Shown: piece after piece, positions 31,866-55,998 of the stretch
Layout: each line of letters starts with the position of its first letter
Position numbering within the stretch: position 1 is the stretch's first letter
Assembly: GCA_963921795.1 (NCBI GenBank)
Contig: OY997652.1
Span: 15,316,940-15,380,939, forward strand
DNA from: Nannobrachium achirus
Lineage: Eukaryota; Chordata; Actinopteri; Myctophiformes; Myctophidae
DNA: 64,000 nt
Direction of reading: 5' to 3'
The notes under the pieces: generated by a model
Told to the model about the DNA's origin: nothing
Databases searched by the model: none
The model's input: only the letters and a program-made list of their open reading frames with translations
Made by a program: the position numbers and the translations under genes

Positions 31866-32189
31866 GTCTAAAAAAACGTTCACTTTTAGACTAGGCTACT
31901 TGCATACTCTGTGTATGCCCTGCATGTACGTGACTGTAAGAACAAAACAGACCAAATTAATTGACAACCATTTATTCAGATCACCAAAGTTTGCTGAGTT
32001 GCTTTCAGCTCAAACTCAGAGTTTGGTCACACATGCACTTGATATTTTAGAAGCATCATCTTGCCCGTTTACTTCCATTCTATGGGAGGAAAGAGGTGGA
32101 GATACTGTTGTGGCCCGTTGATGGCTTTGAAGCATGAAGCATGGTCAGTCTAAATCGTGTGAAGCTGGGAGTTCACCATTGGTGAACTT

Positions 32190-32480
32190 TGAGGCGCACG
32201 GTGGCTATTGCCTCACAGCTAGAAGGTCCTGGGTTCGATTCCCGCTGGGGACGCTGGGGGGCGTGTTCTCTCCTCCGCTTCATCAGTGCCCATACCCTAG
32301 GTTTGGTTGGTGAAAGGGCCTTTCTGTGTGGAGTTTGCATGTTCTCCCTGTGTTCCCTAGGGTAGATACCCTCACAAAAAACGAAGTAATCCTGGTCTCT
32401 ATACGGCCTGATGGAGGGGAAAGTTACTGGTTGGAATAACGTGTTTCTTCCACGTGCTACTTCTGGTAACAATTGGATTA
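32190..32480 (+). repeat. tRNA-derived SINE, plus orientation
   Basis: CACGGTGGC (box A region), CCTGGGTTCGATTCCCGC (box B) and TGTGGAGTTTGCATGTTCTC form the well-known fish tRNA-SINE layout. A 3' segment with CCTGATGGAGGGGAAAG continues to about 32480. Confidence 0.75.
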
Positions 32481-32748
32481 CTAAATTGATTACCGGTACT
32501 AAATGTGTTGTGACATATTTGAATCAGCCAAGAAAAGCAAGGGTGGGTGTCTTCAATATTGTTTTGACATACAGTAGTTATATGTCACAACTATTTAAGC
32601 CAATAAGCAACTTTTTTAAAATTGTTCAAAAGTTGATGTAGTGTGGGTGGGTGATGGTTGGTGATGGCTGATTTAAAAATGTATCCCATGATTTTTGTAA
32701 CCCATTTTTGTACACTCCCTCTGCCAACCTGGGGAGACAATGGACTGA

Positions 32749-32987
32749 CCACATATATTTGTAAACTGTTTTGGAGGGGTTAGTGCAGAAAAAAAGGCAT
32801 TCATGAGTTTCAGTAAATAACATTTAGAAGAAAAGAACTAAGACAAAGTGTGCCTTTGACAAAGTGTATGTCAAAGGCACATTCACACTTCCACTGTACA
32901 GTGGGGCGCAGGGTTATATATTCTTCATTATTGCTTGATAAATGGTTGGATGATCTTATAAAATATACACACCCTCTCATAGAGAGC
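32749..32987 (+). repeat. direct duplication, copy 2
   Basis: The partner of 31092-31320 with a small internal insertion (TGTGCCTTTGACAAAG). It lies between two inverted SINE copies. Confidence 0.9.
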
Positions 32988-33039
32988 TAACCTGGTGAAT
33001 GTTAACCTGGTCGGACCAACGGCCTGTTGAAATATGGGT

Positions 33040-33310
33040 GGACCCCGAGTTTCCCGGTTGGACGTAACGCGTGGAAGGAACAAGTTATTCCAACCAGTTC
33101 CTTTCCCCTCCATCAGGCCCCAGCTGGCCAGGGGTTGGCAATATAGAGACCAGGCTTACTGCATCTTTTTTTTGTGAGTGTACCTACCCGAGGGGACACG
33201 GGGAGAACATGTAAACTCCACACTCCGCCCTTTTACCAACCCGACCTAGGGTGTGGGCACTGATGACGCGGAGGAGAGAACACGCCCTCAGCGGGAATCG
33301 AACCCAGGAA
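33040..33310 (-). repeat. tRNA-derived SINE, minus orientation
   Basis: The inverse of 32190-32480: GGGAATCGAACCCAGG (box B complement) at the right end and CTTTCCCCTCCATCAGG at the left. It forms inverted arms with the first copy across about 560 bp. Confidence 0.75.
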
Positions 33311-34780
<1,470 letters not shown>

Positions 34781-34921
34781 CTGTGTGTGAAAAGTGCTGT
34801 AAATGTATCATGTACTAATTTGTTTCTGCACTAGAGTGCGCTGTTATTTCATATATAAGCCCTGCTTGGCCTATATTGACTTGAATTCCCTATTTTGTGC
34901 AATTCACTCAAACCTGTTTTA

Positions 34922-35045
34922 AAGATTCCCATAAGGGGGCGCACTGGTACAGTAGTTGACCTGGTAATGTTTGACATCTGTATTGCATGCCTTCCTCTTT
35001 ACTTGATTTCCTGTCACTTTCTTGTCTAAATAAAGATAATCATTT
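34922..35045 (+). repeat. SINE fragment
   Basis: GGGGGCGCACTGG at the left and TTTCCTGTCACTTTCTTGTC plus an ATAAAGATAATC tail at the right. It resembles the tail of the SINE at 28985 in the opposite orientation. Confidence 0.45.
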
Positions 35046-35992
<947 letters not shown>

Positions 35993-36308
35993 TGTGTGTG
36001 CATGCATGCATGTACATTTCAAGGCTACTCAACAACGGTACTCAGGCTACATACAGTATAGACTGACAGACACGCATACACGCACGCATACATACACACG
36101 GCCACGTATAGGGGTACGGTGTGACCACCGCTCACAAATGTGTTGAATAGAACATTTCACTTGAAATCAGTTGAAGCAGTTTTGTCTCATGTTGTGATGT
36201 TCAAGTTACTGGCTGCAGTTATTACTTAGTGAACGTGTATGTGGGGCTATTTGATGGTTACCGTATTTGATTATGCTTTTATAACATGCAAACATGTGCA
36301 TGTAAAAT

Positions 36309-36450
<142 letters not shown>

Positions 36451-36723
36451 CGCGCGCTCGTGATATGTTTAATCAAATTGATCTACATTCTTTCGTCTCT
36501 GCACACAAGTGAGACTCATTGTCATAAATATCCTCATCTGCAGGCCACCAGGCTTTCTGGAAGTTTATCTTGGAAACAATGCTTATATTATTTGCAGTCC
36601 CAAGTATTCAAGATTTATTTATTCGTACGCAAGGGGAAACATGCTTTAGATACAGTATACTGTAGTAGTCTACAAGTTACAACACTTTAACACTTCAAGG
36701 AGACAATAATCTATAAAACAGTG

Positions 36724-36800
36724 CTTCACAAAGTGGGGTCCGCGGGGACCCCCAGGGGTCCTTTAATGGGTTCCAGGGGGTCCCCAGCAAAATTAGTTAC
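36724..36800. repeat. hAT-type terminal fragment
   Basis: CAGTGCTTCACAAAGTGGGG followed by GTCCGCGGGGACCC and GGGGTCC repeats, a sequence style seen at hAT ends in fish. The opposite end was not found. Confidence 0.4.
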
Positions 36801-37980
36801 ATCACAATCAGTTTAACCACTTCAACCTATACGTTGGCTATATTCTACAAGCTAGAACTGCTATTTTTGAAAGTTTTCAAAAAATCTTGAAAAGGTTTTT
36901 AACTCTTCTCTTCCTTCTCTCAGGGGAGAGAAGCTCCCTGGCACAAAGATATTTTCAGAAGGGCGTCAGTGGCCAAATACTGTACAAAAAAAAGTTATAG
37001 ACTGATAAAACACAATGCACCAATTCTACAGTATAATTGAAACAGAGTCATCGTTTGCGTTTCGATGAAGGATTTCCATAATCTTGCTCAGATGACAACA
37101 ATAGAGACTGCAGTTTTTCGTATTATCTTTGAAAAGAGTAAACTTTTACTCTGCTAACTGTTCATGGAGGCTCTTCAAGATGCCGTTGCAGCAATGTGAT
37201 GTTTCTACAGCGTCGCTTTGAATTTATGGAAATGTGCAACAGTTATTCAGTTGACATGACTAACTTCATGTGACAGTGTTCAACTAAATGTTGCAACTCC
37301 TTGCAAAACTTTCAGGGAAGGGGGATGGAGTGTGATGCCGATCTAATGAATATACTGTACGTATTTTTAGTCTTTGTTAAATTGAAGCAAAAAACAGAAT
37401 GGTGATATATTCAACTATTCAGTATTTATTTTATACTATGTGAATAACATAATTCAACAAAATGTGATAGTCTTTATATAGGCCTACATTGCTTACCCAG
37501 GATTCTTATTGTGTTTGTGTTTTGATTTGTTTGTTTAAAAGAAAAGTAAAAACTTTACGACAATAGAAAAACTGTGAAATGCAAATGATGTAAAGTTTAG
37601 TTTAAGTATAATGACTGTCCCTAAATAAAGAATATAAAAAAAAACAAAATAACCTTTTTCTCCAAAAAATCAAAAATACGTTTTTAATTTTTTTGCCAAA
37701 AATATCAAAGATTGCCTACCAGTTCACAACGTGCCACGATGCAACAAACTGTAAGCATAGATATTTTTGCTATTTATAGCCTATGACAAAGTATAGGTTA
37801 AATTAATCAAATAATAAATTTATGCTGCTGCTCTCAGTCAATAATGAGATCAGACTCTAAAATAAACTTACATTATTATTATCATTATACAATATAGCCT
37901 ATTATATTTAGTAAACATGAATGAGATGTAACATTCCACCTAACAGCTTTTACTGTAAATTATATGACCTAGTTCTAGAG
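36801..37980. other. gene-free stretch
   Basis: AT-rich with no recognisable gene or repeat. Confidence 0.4.
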
Positions 37981-38102
37981 TAGTGGTTCTCAAGAAATTT
38001 GAAAGGTCTCCACTTAACTTTGACAGTCAAAGTTATGGACTTGTAAGGGTCAATTTACACCCCCATAAAGGAACCTAGAGAGTCCCTGAACGAGAACCAC
38101 TG
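37981..38102. mobile_element. hAT-type MITE, deletion derivative
   Basis: TAGTGGTTCTCAAG and GAGAACCACTG ends with a near-exact 8-bp duplication (TTCTAGAG and TCCTAGAG). Same family as 42389-42589. Confidence 0.75.
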
Positions 38103-41016
38103 TCCTAGAGAACCAGAAGCATTTTGTCAGTTCAGTAAGAATTTAGAATAGATTATTATTCAACCATTTCCCTTTTAGACACCCATTTAATTTATTATTT
38201 TTCTGTTAACTTATTTAATGCAATAAGTTAATTTAATTTACGGAATCTATAATAAATACTATAATAATAATAATACTTTTTAAAATAAATGTATTAGTTA
38301 TTTGAGCTCTAACATCTACATCAGCGAGACTATAATTTGGTTTAATTAATTGATCAGTTAGTTAGTTAATTGGCTCATTTAAAAATATATGTAACTATAG
38401 GAGTGGATATTTATTGTATTTAGCTATACTGGGTTTACTCCCTTTTCGTGAAAGTATATTGGCCTATCTGCAGAGCAAAAGCTTTGTTTGTCCTTTTGAC
38501 TTTGTAGGCCTATTGCTTATTTTTAAGTGTCATCAGTTTAAAACAGTCGACATTCAAATTGAACCAATAAAGTGCTTTTGAAAGATAAATAGCACTGAAA
38601 GTTGATTGAAAATATGGGCATTTAACCTATAACTTTTGAAATTCGAGTAGCGTAGGAGGATACTGCTGTATATTCGGCTGATTCTGATATATTATTAAAG
38701 GACTTAAGAAGAGTAAGCAATTATACGACTGAGTCAGGCTTTTCTTGGCAAGTTAAAGTAAAGGTGAACTATTTACAAACGTGTGTTCTAATCCGGTGAA
38801 GGACATGTTGTCACTAATGGATAAAGTACTATGTTCTATCCGTCTGTCTTTCAATGTTATATACTTAAAGTGTGGGTTAGGGTTAGGCCTCGGCTTTCTA
38901 GGATTCCTTTTAGTTGACCTTGTACCAGTGATTTGTACTGTCATGAAACTGTACTTTTTTCTATTGCAAACTTCTAATAAATTCTTCAATCAATCAAAAG
39001 GACAGTAAAAGAAGAGCAGCAGAAACAGCCACTGGGTGGCGCAACAGACTCATGGCATGCGTTCAGCGAGGCTACTGGTCAGTAGACAGTTGGCAAATAT
39101 CTAATCCACTCTTATAGTTTCCAACCCCTCCTCCTCCCATTTTAGACACATGGTTTTTACACACTGAAGGAAGGTGACTCACTCACTGGCGTAAGAAAAC
39201 AGATATTATATTTCAATTAAATTAACAATGGCCTCCAGACAGTCCAGAAACACTGAAGAAGTCCTTGGAACACAAAATTCAACAAAACGACTATGTCCTG
39301 TCCTGAATTCATCCCAAGAGTGGGGGGAAAAAACAACTCCGTGTGAAAACGCGACTGCACAGGTGTGCGGATTAGTGCAAAGTGCGCTTGCTATCGGTGT
39401 AAACCGGGCCTCGAGGGAGCTGCAGCCTGTACGCCAAAAGCTGGCAGGTGCATGAGTAATGGAGATTGTATGATATTAAATGGGAATGTAACAGAGATGA
39501 CCAAAGAATAGGCTTTACTCTCCTCGTGTCTTTGACCCTCATTCTCATATAATTGAAAATGATATGTTTGGGCAATTGCCGTGACTGAATTACAGTGGCT
39601 ATAGAGGCCTATATATGTTTGGCAAACACGACATTTTGCACTTAATAATATATTATATCCCCTCTTTTGGGCCTGTCGGGGTGTGCGCGCAGCGACATAT
39701 GTATAGGCTACGTACGCGCGAGTAGCCTAGTAGCAGCAATATAGCCCCAAAGCTGAAAGCTGTATACCAATATAGGTCTATAGGCTATAACAGCTCGTGT
39801 CGTGTGTTAGAGATGTGTGGAGTTATAGTGGTGTTTTAAATGTTTGGTCAAACAGTGCGCCTAAATACACTATAAACCAAAGCAGTGTAAAATGTATAGG
39901 CCACCATGAAATAAATAACTGATTCTGCTCCTTTAATTCTTATTCTTTTGCATAACGCGTATGACGAAGCATGTTGCTCATGCGTATAAGCCAATACAGC
40001 CCATGTTGAAAGCAAGCAAGCTGTTGTATTCTTAAATCATTATCAAACCACCCGGGCCAATTGACGCAATATTTCTTTAGGCTATAGCCTATAGAGGTCT
40101 ACCTATTTATTTTACTTTGCTCATTTGGTAATTCACAGGATGATATCCCAACTCGCACCGCACAATCCTGAGTGTTGACTTTAGCGGCACTCTCGGAGTT
40201 GAACTAACACTGTCACGTCAGGCTTTTGCTGTGCACATATAGCCTTATCACTTGACTCCGCAATAAGCTCTCACCCGGGGCTTGTCCTGTGGTTTCTTAT
40301 CGCTGTGGTAACCGCGGCTTGTGGCCACTTGGGGGCGTCGCGTCTGGCACGCCAAAGTGAGATTGCTGTTGGGCATTATTGCAGACGCACCGCCGCCTTC
40401 CGTGCAATAAAGTCGAGTAGATAGCCCGTCGAAGGCGCCAGGTGAGCAATAAGACAGGACAATCGAGATAGTTGGTGTCGTGTTTACCCCAATTCCCTAG
40501 CGCCATGCTGGTTACATATTAACTATACAATATACAAATAAAGATATGATGTTGATAAACTCATGACTCCAGGCGCAGTGGAGGGGGCAATCTGGTTATT
40601 TTACATTCTTGAGGGCTCAAGTTGACTGAAATAAACACTCATAGGCGACTCTGCTGGCCCATAAAAACGTGCTCAGAGTTGGTTTTGCGCGACCCCTTGT
40701 CCAGGTAGGAATTCCAGGTGTGATAGCTGGAGCTGAGAGGATCTGTTTCTCCCGAGACTTATCTTAATTGAACTCTTTGAACGCAGTCTGAACTGATATC
40801 TGGACATGTGCTTACTGAAGTGGACTGGAGTGGGTTGGAAAACTAAACAAAAAGGCTGCTCTAAATTGAACGGTCGAGTGACATATCCTAACATATCTTC
40901 TATATGCATCAGTCTATTTTGTATATGCGGTGTTGACGTATAGGCCTATAGTCATCAAATTATGTCTACCATTGACATAAAGCGAGGGACACATTTTGAG
41001 ACTGCATTTCAACGTT
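38103..41016. other. gene-free flank downstream of tbx3
   Basis: No gene recognised. A 75-codon frame at 39228-39455 opens with MASRQSRNTEEV; its last codons overlap a CAGGTGCAT that could act as a splice donor, but nothing supports expression. Confidence 0.4.
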
Positions 41017-41022
41017 TTTATT
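41017..41022 (-). promoter_or_regulatory. tbx3: candidate tbx3 polyadenylation signal
   Basis: AATAAA on the minus strand, about 1.7 kb past the tbx3 stop, a distance in keeping with long TBX3 3' UTRs. The transcript end was not otherwise determined. Confidence 0.4.
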
Positions 41023-42742
41023 GAAACTTTCAAGAACACGATGTTGATGTTGTAAACTAGACATGAATCCAATACAACATAACCCACTGAAAACTTAAGA
41101 AACACAAGAGAAACCTTCATATTTCGATTAGATGCGGCACTTTCACTATCAGGCTGCAAAATGAATTTTGAATATCAGAAAAATAGTCCACTTTTTGACG
41201 ACACCTTTTCTCTTCTCAAAAAAAGAGAACTTTTTTTTTCAAGCCATATGGTGCAGTGTGTTGTCGCTTTCTCTCATCCATTAGAACAGTAGCACTTCAC
41301 ACACAAACAACAGGTAAAGGTGAAAGTACAATGGCACGTGAGTGTGAATAACTAGTTCGTGGATATTTGGGGTAAAGGGGGGGAATCCATATGTAGGGGG
41401 TTATAAAATGTAGATGGCAAAACGAAGGATAATAGCCCACAAACTATCTTTACACAGGTATATCGACAATAAATTAAGAACAGGTTCCCTAAAACAAACT
41501 ACTCCATCGTATGTACACGCAATATCAATATGAAATAATTACATAAATATTTTATATAGCACTATTTACAGTTAAAACCAATACTACCTTTTTAATTGTA
41601 TTTCAGATTCCCTTTGCCCGGTGAATAGGCTAAATTCAGCATGCTTATGGGCAGTCTGCAACACTATAGAGAGAGGCTATATGCCATAACCTCGGTTCTT
41701 TAATCATGGCTCATTTGAACAGTGCCAGAATATTGAATATTTAAACGATGTAGTATGAATCGCAACAAATTCGTTTGAAAACGTTGAACCTAATTGTATA
41801 GAAAAAAGTTACCAACAGAGGAGTGAGCGAAATATATTTCAAACGAATCGTTTTTTTTTTATCTTGGTTGTCATATCAATTTGATTGTTAAAACAACGTC
41901 AGTCGAGAGAGCTGTGATGATGGCTTTCAAGGGCCCATGCAAAGTTTGACCTACCTATATAGAGGCGTAATGATATAGATAGGATTTTAAGAAGTTAGTA
42001 TTTCCGACCAATTAATAGTAGGTTACAACAAAAAAATACAGCAGTCTTTATAAGGAATACGGAAGTGAATTCAAATAAGCAAAAACCAGAGTGCATAATT
42101 ATTATCCCAACAAATGTAGTTGTCTCAGCAACACGTGTAGGCCTATAATAAAGGTAGGAGATAATATAGGACACAGCAGCAACTTCTCCTATATAGATCT
42201 CTGTGTGAGTCACATCATCCATGCCAACACTTCCCGTCACAAATACTTGTATGGTAATCAAATAGGCCTAACAGAGGGAGGGGGGAAAAGTAAAAAATAA
42301 TAAAGGAAGTATTGTTTAATTTAACAAAGACAGAATTATACATAATCAGGTGTGTATTTAACCAAAGTGCATTTAAAAAAATCTAAAACTGTGGTTCTCA
42401 AAAGTGGATTTCAGGGACTCTCTCTAGGTTCCTTTATGGGGGTCTCGTCTAAATCGACCCTTTAGAAGTCTGTAACTTTGACAGTGTACAAATGGAACCA
42501 AATGGACCCTGACGGGTCCATTTGGTTCCATTTATACACTGTCAAAGTTAAGGGGAGACTTTTCAAATGTCAAAGTTTGAGAACCACTGATCTAAAATGT
42601 CCAACAGTCTTTGAGTTTTCATTTTTAAACCCGCATTATTAATCTAAAGAGGGCATCGTCCAGCTGTCAATGTCTCCATCACTGTCAACATCTTCCATCA
42701 CGACAACAAAAACTAAAAAGGAGGGGAACAAAAAAAAGAAGT
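41023..42742 (-). other. tbx3: presumed tbx3 3' UTR
   Basis: Inferred from position between the stop codon and the candidate poly(A) signal. It contains the hAT MITE at 42389-42589. Confidence 0.4.
42389..42589. mobile_element. hAT-type MITE in presumed tbx3 3' UTR, with long hairpin
   Basis: Ends CTGTGGTTCTCAAA and TTTGAGAACCACTG; ATCTAAAA is duplicated exactly at 42381-42388 and 42590-42597. The core is a hairpin: arms 42474-42509 and 42514-42549 pair over 36 bp with one mismatch and a 4-nt loop. Confidence 0.9.
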
Positions 42743-51489
<8,747 letters not shown>

Positions 51490-52399
51490 CCAAGTTCCTG
51501 GTACCGTGTGTTTTATTTATGTATTGGATTTATAACAATTCACAGTATAGCCTTGTCTGCGCGCGTACAGGACGGGCGAAAAAATAAAACATACAATACA
51601 GAACAAAAAATGAAACAAAAATAAAAAGGGAAGTGATGTTATAAATTGGTCAAAATTCAACCGGCAAGTCTGTCAGAAATAAAACATCCACGTATTTTCC
51701 ACAAGTTGTCGGGGAATTCTGAGCCGACTGCCGTTCGCTCACCTCTAAAGACTGCACAGATAAACGGGGGTGGAAAAAAAAAGTTCTCTCCGTTAATCTT
51801 CAAGGGTGTTGAGAGAAATATTTTCTCCGGACAGCGACGGACATCGGACACCTTTCTATAGGCTCCACAGTTTTCCTGGACATCGGTGGAATTAAACCAA
51901 GAAAGCTCGAGTCTCTTTTGTAAATTGACTGCGGCGTTGTAGTGCTTCTTTTCTGGCCGCTGTTTACGGTGTCGGCATTCCTGTTAAAATGCGTCCCCTC
52001 TTATTGGCTTCAGTCCTCCTGCGAAAGCAGCAACGTGTTGAAATATTTCGATAGCGGCGAATAATTCCTCTGCCTTTACTTGTTCCAGACATGCACCCTC
52101 ACATGCACACACGCGTCTCTCTTTTATGCACGCACACATTTCAGTCAAAAACGGCGTACGCACTGTGAAGGGAGTCCGCGGCGCTGACGGCAGAGAGAGG
52201 TGGTAAGTAAGGTCCCAGCACTAAGGTTTTCCCAGCGCTTCTGTGCCCATAGGCTTCATAGTTCATACTGTATGGATGTGTTGCATGTTACGAGGAGCAG
52301 GGGCTCTGTTGATTGGCTCTTTGACGCTTTCAGGACCAATTGTGTGGCTCCGTAGGCGTGGTTTTAACAGGTTCGGGTGGAGGGGACAGACTTCAGACT
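51490..52399 (-). promoter_or_regulatory. tbx3: presumed tbx3 5' UTR and promoter
   Basis: CCAAT on the minus strand near 52000 and 52310; a weak CATAAAAG near 52130. The human 5' UTR is long, so the start site probably lies several hundred bases upstream of the ATG. No single start can be picked. Confidence 0.35.
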
Positions 52400-52408
52400 T
52401 ATAAAAAG
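52400..52408 (+). promoter_or_regulatory. TATA-like box on the opposite strand to tbx3
   Basis: TATAAAAAG on the plus strand, with a CCAAT motif about 65 bp upstream (52334). A second TATAAAAGG lies at 52780. They may drive a divergent transcript; no open frame of interest follows. Confidence 0.3.
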
Positions 52409-52799
52409 GTGTTTGGAAACTCAAAGGCTGCGCCGTGAAACACACCACTACCTCCGTCAGTGTTGTGTGAATATGTCAACATCATTAGAAGTTGCGCTAT
52501 CGGTCGGTCTGTGGGACCCAGCGAAGGGAGACCGCGGCCAAGCCGGAGATCGAGCTCCTCTGCCTGGCTTGCGCTGTCTCTCCCGTCTCGTTGAACGCAG
52601 CTAGCGCCGAGGCTGTCGCGTTCGCTTCCCCCCAACAACAAACACATACACGGCATTCTCGGGGTCCTATTATTTGTAAGAATTTCATTTTACATTCAAT
52701 TAATTTAAAATAAAAATAGTAGAATGCAATTTCTTCCTTAATGCCGCTTCGCAGTCCACATGCCGAGCGTTTATAGCGTTATAAAAGGATCCTTCGCTG

Positions 52800-54380
52800 C
52801 GATGTCTCCTCTTGAAATGAAAGGGAAATTTGATCGCCTGACTTGAGCGGCGCTCGATGACAAGTTATATGGAATGTTAATCATATTTAGGAATGTGACA
52901 GTAGAAGTTGTATATAGCCTAGGCTAACGCCGGTCAAACGTCCGCGTATATCGTTGATGGCATTTGATCTTGTGGATTGACTTTGATTATGTGTTTTTTA
53001 CAGTTGAGTGGCTACCTTTATTGTATAGCTATTTATTTTGGCTATTCATCTATAGTCTAAATAAACATATATATCTGTATTATTTCATTATTTCCACACA
53101 CATTTATTTAGCATATATAAGTCTTCCCTGCAGCCCCTAGCCTATATTGTTTCTTTTTTTCTTCTTCTTTTTTTTTAAGAGGGATGACAAGTCAGTCTAA
53201 CGAGAGGCTATAGCCTACTATTTGGATTCATGTAGAGATGATAGTCTCTCTTACTTACATCACATGGATCCATATTGATAGTAGGATATAAGCATGTAAT
53301 ACCAGCTATCTTGTAGGATATATCACTGTCTTGACAGGACATAAAAACGAGCCTATATACATTTCGCCCCACACTGCTGTGAATCTTTCTAATCAGCCTT
53401 CTTTTTATATAGCTTAAACACCATGAGTTATGTCATATGTTAGCCTCTTGGTCCTGTTATAAGCCAGTGGGTTGTATAAGCACACATCTTGTTGCATATT
53501 TATTTTTCACAATATACATTGTGAGCTAATGATCTACAATATCACACACAAATTAGAATAGCTGCAGCTTTTGCTAACTTACACGATCAAATCCAAAAAG
53601 TATTGCTCCATTGTAAGAGATGCTCTGTCTAGACAGCGACAGGCTCCTGCGACAACAAACCCTAATGATTATTTCACAAGTAAACTAAACAGAATGGTGG
53701 CCATAGTCAGTCACCCTGGACAAACATTGACCATCAATTCTCAGCCAATTGTCTGTCTCCAAGGTCCTATGCAAAGACCCAAGGAGCCCGCAGTCTTTGA
53801 TAATGCCTCAGATATCCATATTCGGAAAAAGCTCCTCTGCCTTTATATTCCAGAAAAAAAGCAACTGCGTTGACAGAGAAATCCTATTGCTGAGCCCTGC
53901 ACTTAGGAGTTAATATGTCAAAAGTTCAATGTATTTCACCGGGGTCTAACAAGAAATCTTGTTTACTTGTTACTTCTCTGTTTTTATACATTGTAAAGAT
54001 TTAGCAAGCCTCAACTAGTGTATTGATTTTTATAGAAGATACCTCCACCACTCTAGCCGTGTTGTGAGGACTTGTGGATGGGCCTCAGGGGTCATGCTCC
54101 TTGGGAGCCTTGGGAGAACATTTGTTTAACACTTATGAAAACAATCAAATCTCCATTCAGGATCCATGCCAAGTTATCACTGAGAAACTAGTTTCAAGTG
54201 TTATGTTCCCGTAGTGCTTATACCCTATATGTTGTTAGTGTTAGAATCCTCTTTTACTTGGCTAGATGAACGTTTGCTGTGTTAGTGCTGGGAAAATGCC
54301 ACGGAATCCAAATGCATGGTGTTAATTTAACTCTGGACGTGTAAGAAATGTCCATTGCAGGTCAATGTTTACAGAGTAAT
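52800..54380. other. tbx3 upstream flank, unassigned
   Basis: AT-rich, no gene or clear repeat. The 100-codon frame at 53571 resembles nothing known to me. Confidence 0.4.
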
Positions 54381-54381
54381 G

Positions 54382-54448
<67 letters not shown>

Positions 54449-54449
54449 C

Positions 54450-54493
<44 letters not shown>
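54382..54493. repeat. (GT)n microsatellite
   Basis: About 110 bp of GT with one GCGTGCGCGTGTGC interruption. Confidence 0.97.
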
Positions 54494-54495
<2 letters not shown>

Positions 54496-54769
54496 ATCTC
54501 ACAGTAATTAGGGCAGATACAGGACCTGGTTTATGTGTCGCATGATTCCGATCTGCTGTAGGAGTTGAAAAATATGACAAGCGGTTGGTCACAGCATTCT
54601 GTCCATCGGGAAGAATTTAAATGCACATCATGATCTGTATAACAGCATTATGAGCCATATATATGTATATGTATATATATATATATGGCCTATGACAAGA
54701 GCCCCAAAATTAACCAGTCCACAATGAGCTCTGTGGCCTCCCCTTTGTATGTGAGGTCAGGCTTGTGCC

Positions 54770-55300
54770 AATTACAGGAGCTTATTCTTCTTTAAACACT
54801 TGCCCCCATTAGCAGCACATTTCAATTTAGTGGAAGGTGTCATCAAATAGGAAGCAGTGTTGACACGGCAGTAGCCTTTCAGTCTCTCTTTGGCCCAGGC
54901 AGCTTCATTAGCTAAGCAACCCAGAGAATGGTCAATACACTATATAAACTTTTACAGGGTTAGGGCTCTCAGGGACTCCGAGAGGCCATAAAAAAGGTCT
55001 CCGCTGACACAACTGATTGATGAGGCTGACTTTGTCAATGCTTGCCTCTTATACATCCACTGTGATCATGTATATCAAAATCAAAAGGGGCAGTATATTT
55101 GTCTAGACAGGCTCTAAAATCTCTCACTCTGTGTGGGTGGGTGATTCCTGGCAGTGCAAAAGGACAGTGTGGATTATAACGCTGTCTGATAAATAGCAAC
55201 ATTGTAGAGTCCACTGCCGTCCACATACTTTGTGCAGAGGGTTGCTTTCCCACAACGTGGGGAGCAAAGACAGCATTCAAATGGAAAAGAAATGCCTTAG
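54770..55300. other. repeat-free stretch, candidate regulatory DNA
   Basis: Complex-sequence DNA without repeats, with homeodomain-like TTAGCTAA and GATTGATGAGG segments. Candidate distal element of tbx3 by position only. Confidence 0.2.
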
Positions 55301-55913
55301 ACTTTTCAGCAGTTCAGTCATACAGTTGCTTATCCTACCTAATTTGGTTAGTTTGTTCCTACATCGTTTTTTCTGATGTGTCACTTAATGGTTTCTGTAG
55401 ATGTCATTGATAAAACAAAATCAAGTGAACATAGCGGCTATATTTTGGGCATGTAATTATAATTTAATTTATATTTACCAAAAATTCTAAAATGTTCAAC
55501 ATTTTCAAAGATACCAGACCTACAACCTCCCAGCGTGTTTATAATGGTTATTTTCACTATTTGTTGTACAGCGAAGTAAGGCTTATGTGGTGGTTATGGC
55601 TTACAATGCTTTATGTCCAAGCTATATGCTGCCTCTACACTTGGTTGGTTCATTAAGTAAACCATCAATGACATTCCTAGAATTGATCATGGAGCTGTAA
55701 GTGATGTAATGTGTGCTGTGCTGTTTATTTGCAGATTGTAAATGATAAGCTAGGACAGACTTGGTGGCACCTAGCTGAATGGAGGATGTCGTCTGCTGGT
55801 AGTCATGAGTCCTAACTCAGTGTGATATGGAAAGGAAACAACACAAGGTTAGTCCGTTCAGCTATATTTCAGTGATCCCAAACTTCATTATGGACATCCT
55901 GACATCCAGGCAC

Positions 55914-55916
<3 letters not shown>

Positions 55917-55966
<50 letters not shown>

Positions 55967-55998
55967 TGTGTGCGTGCGTGCGCATGTGTGTGTGCGCA
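55917..55998. repeat. (GT)n/(GC)n microsatellite
   Basis: GT run passing into GCGTGCGTGCGTGC units. Confidence 0.95.

Noticed and set aside
32205-32250. tRNA gene (box A and box B match)
   Set aside because: No full cloverleaf; the continuation is a typical SINE body and an inverted copy lies nearby.
39228-39455. 75-codon frame starting MASRQSRNTEEV
   Set aside because: No recognised homology or supporting exon. A possible splice donor near its end is not enough.
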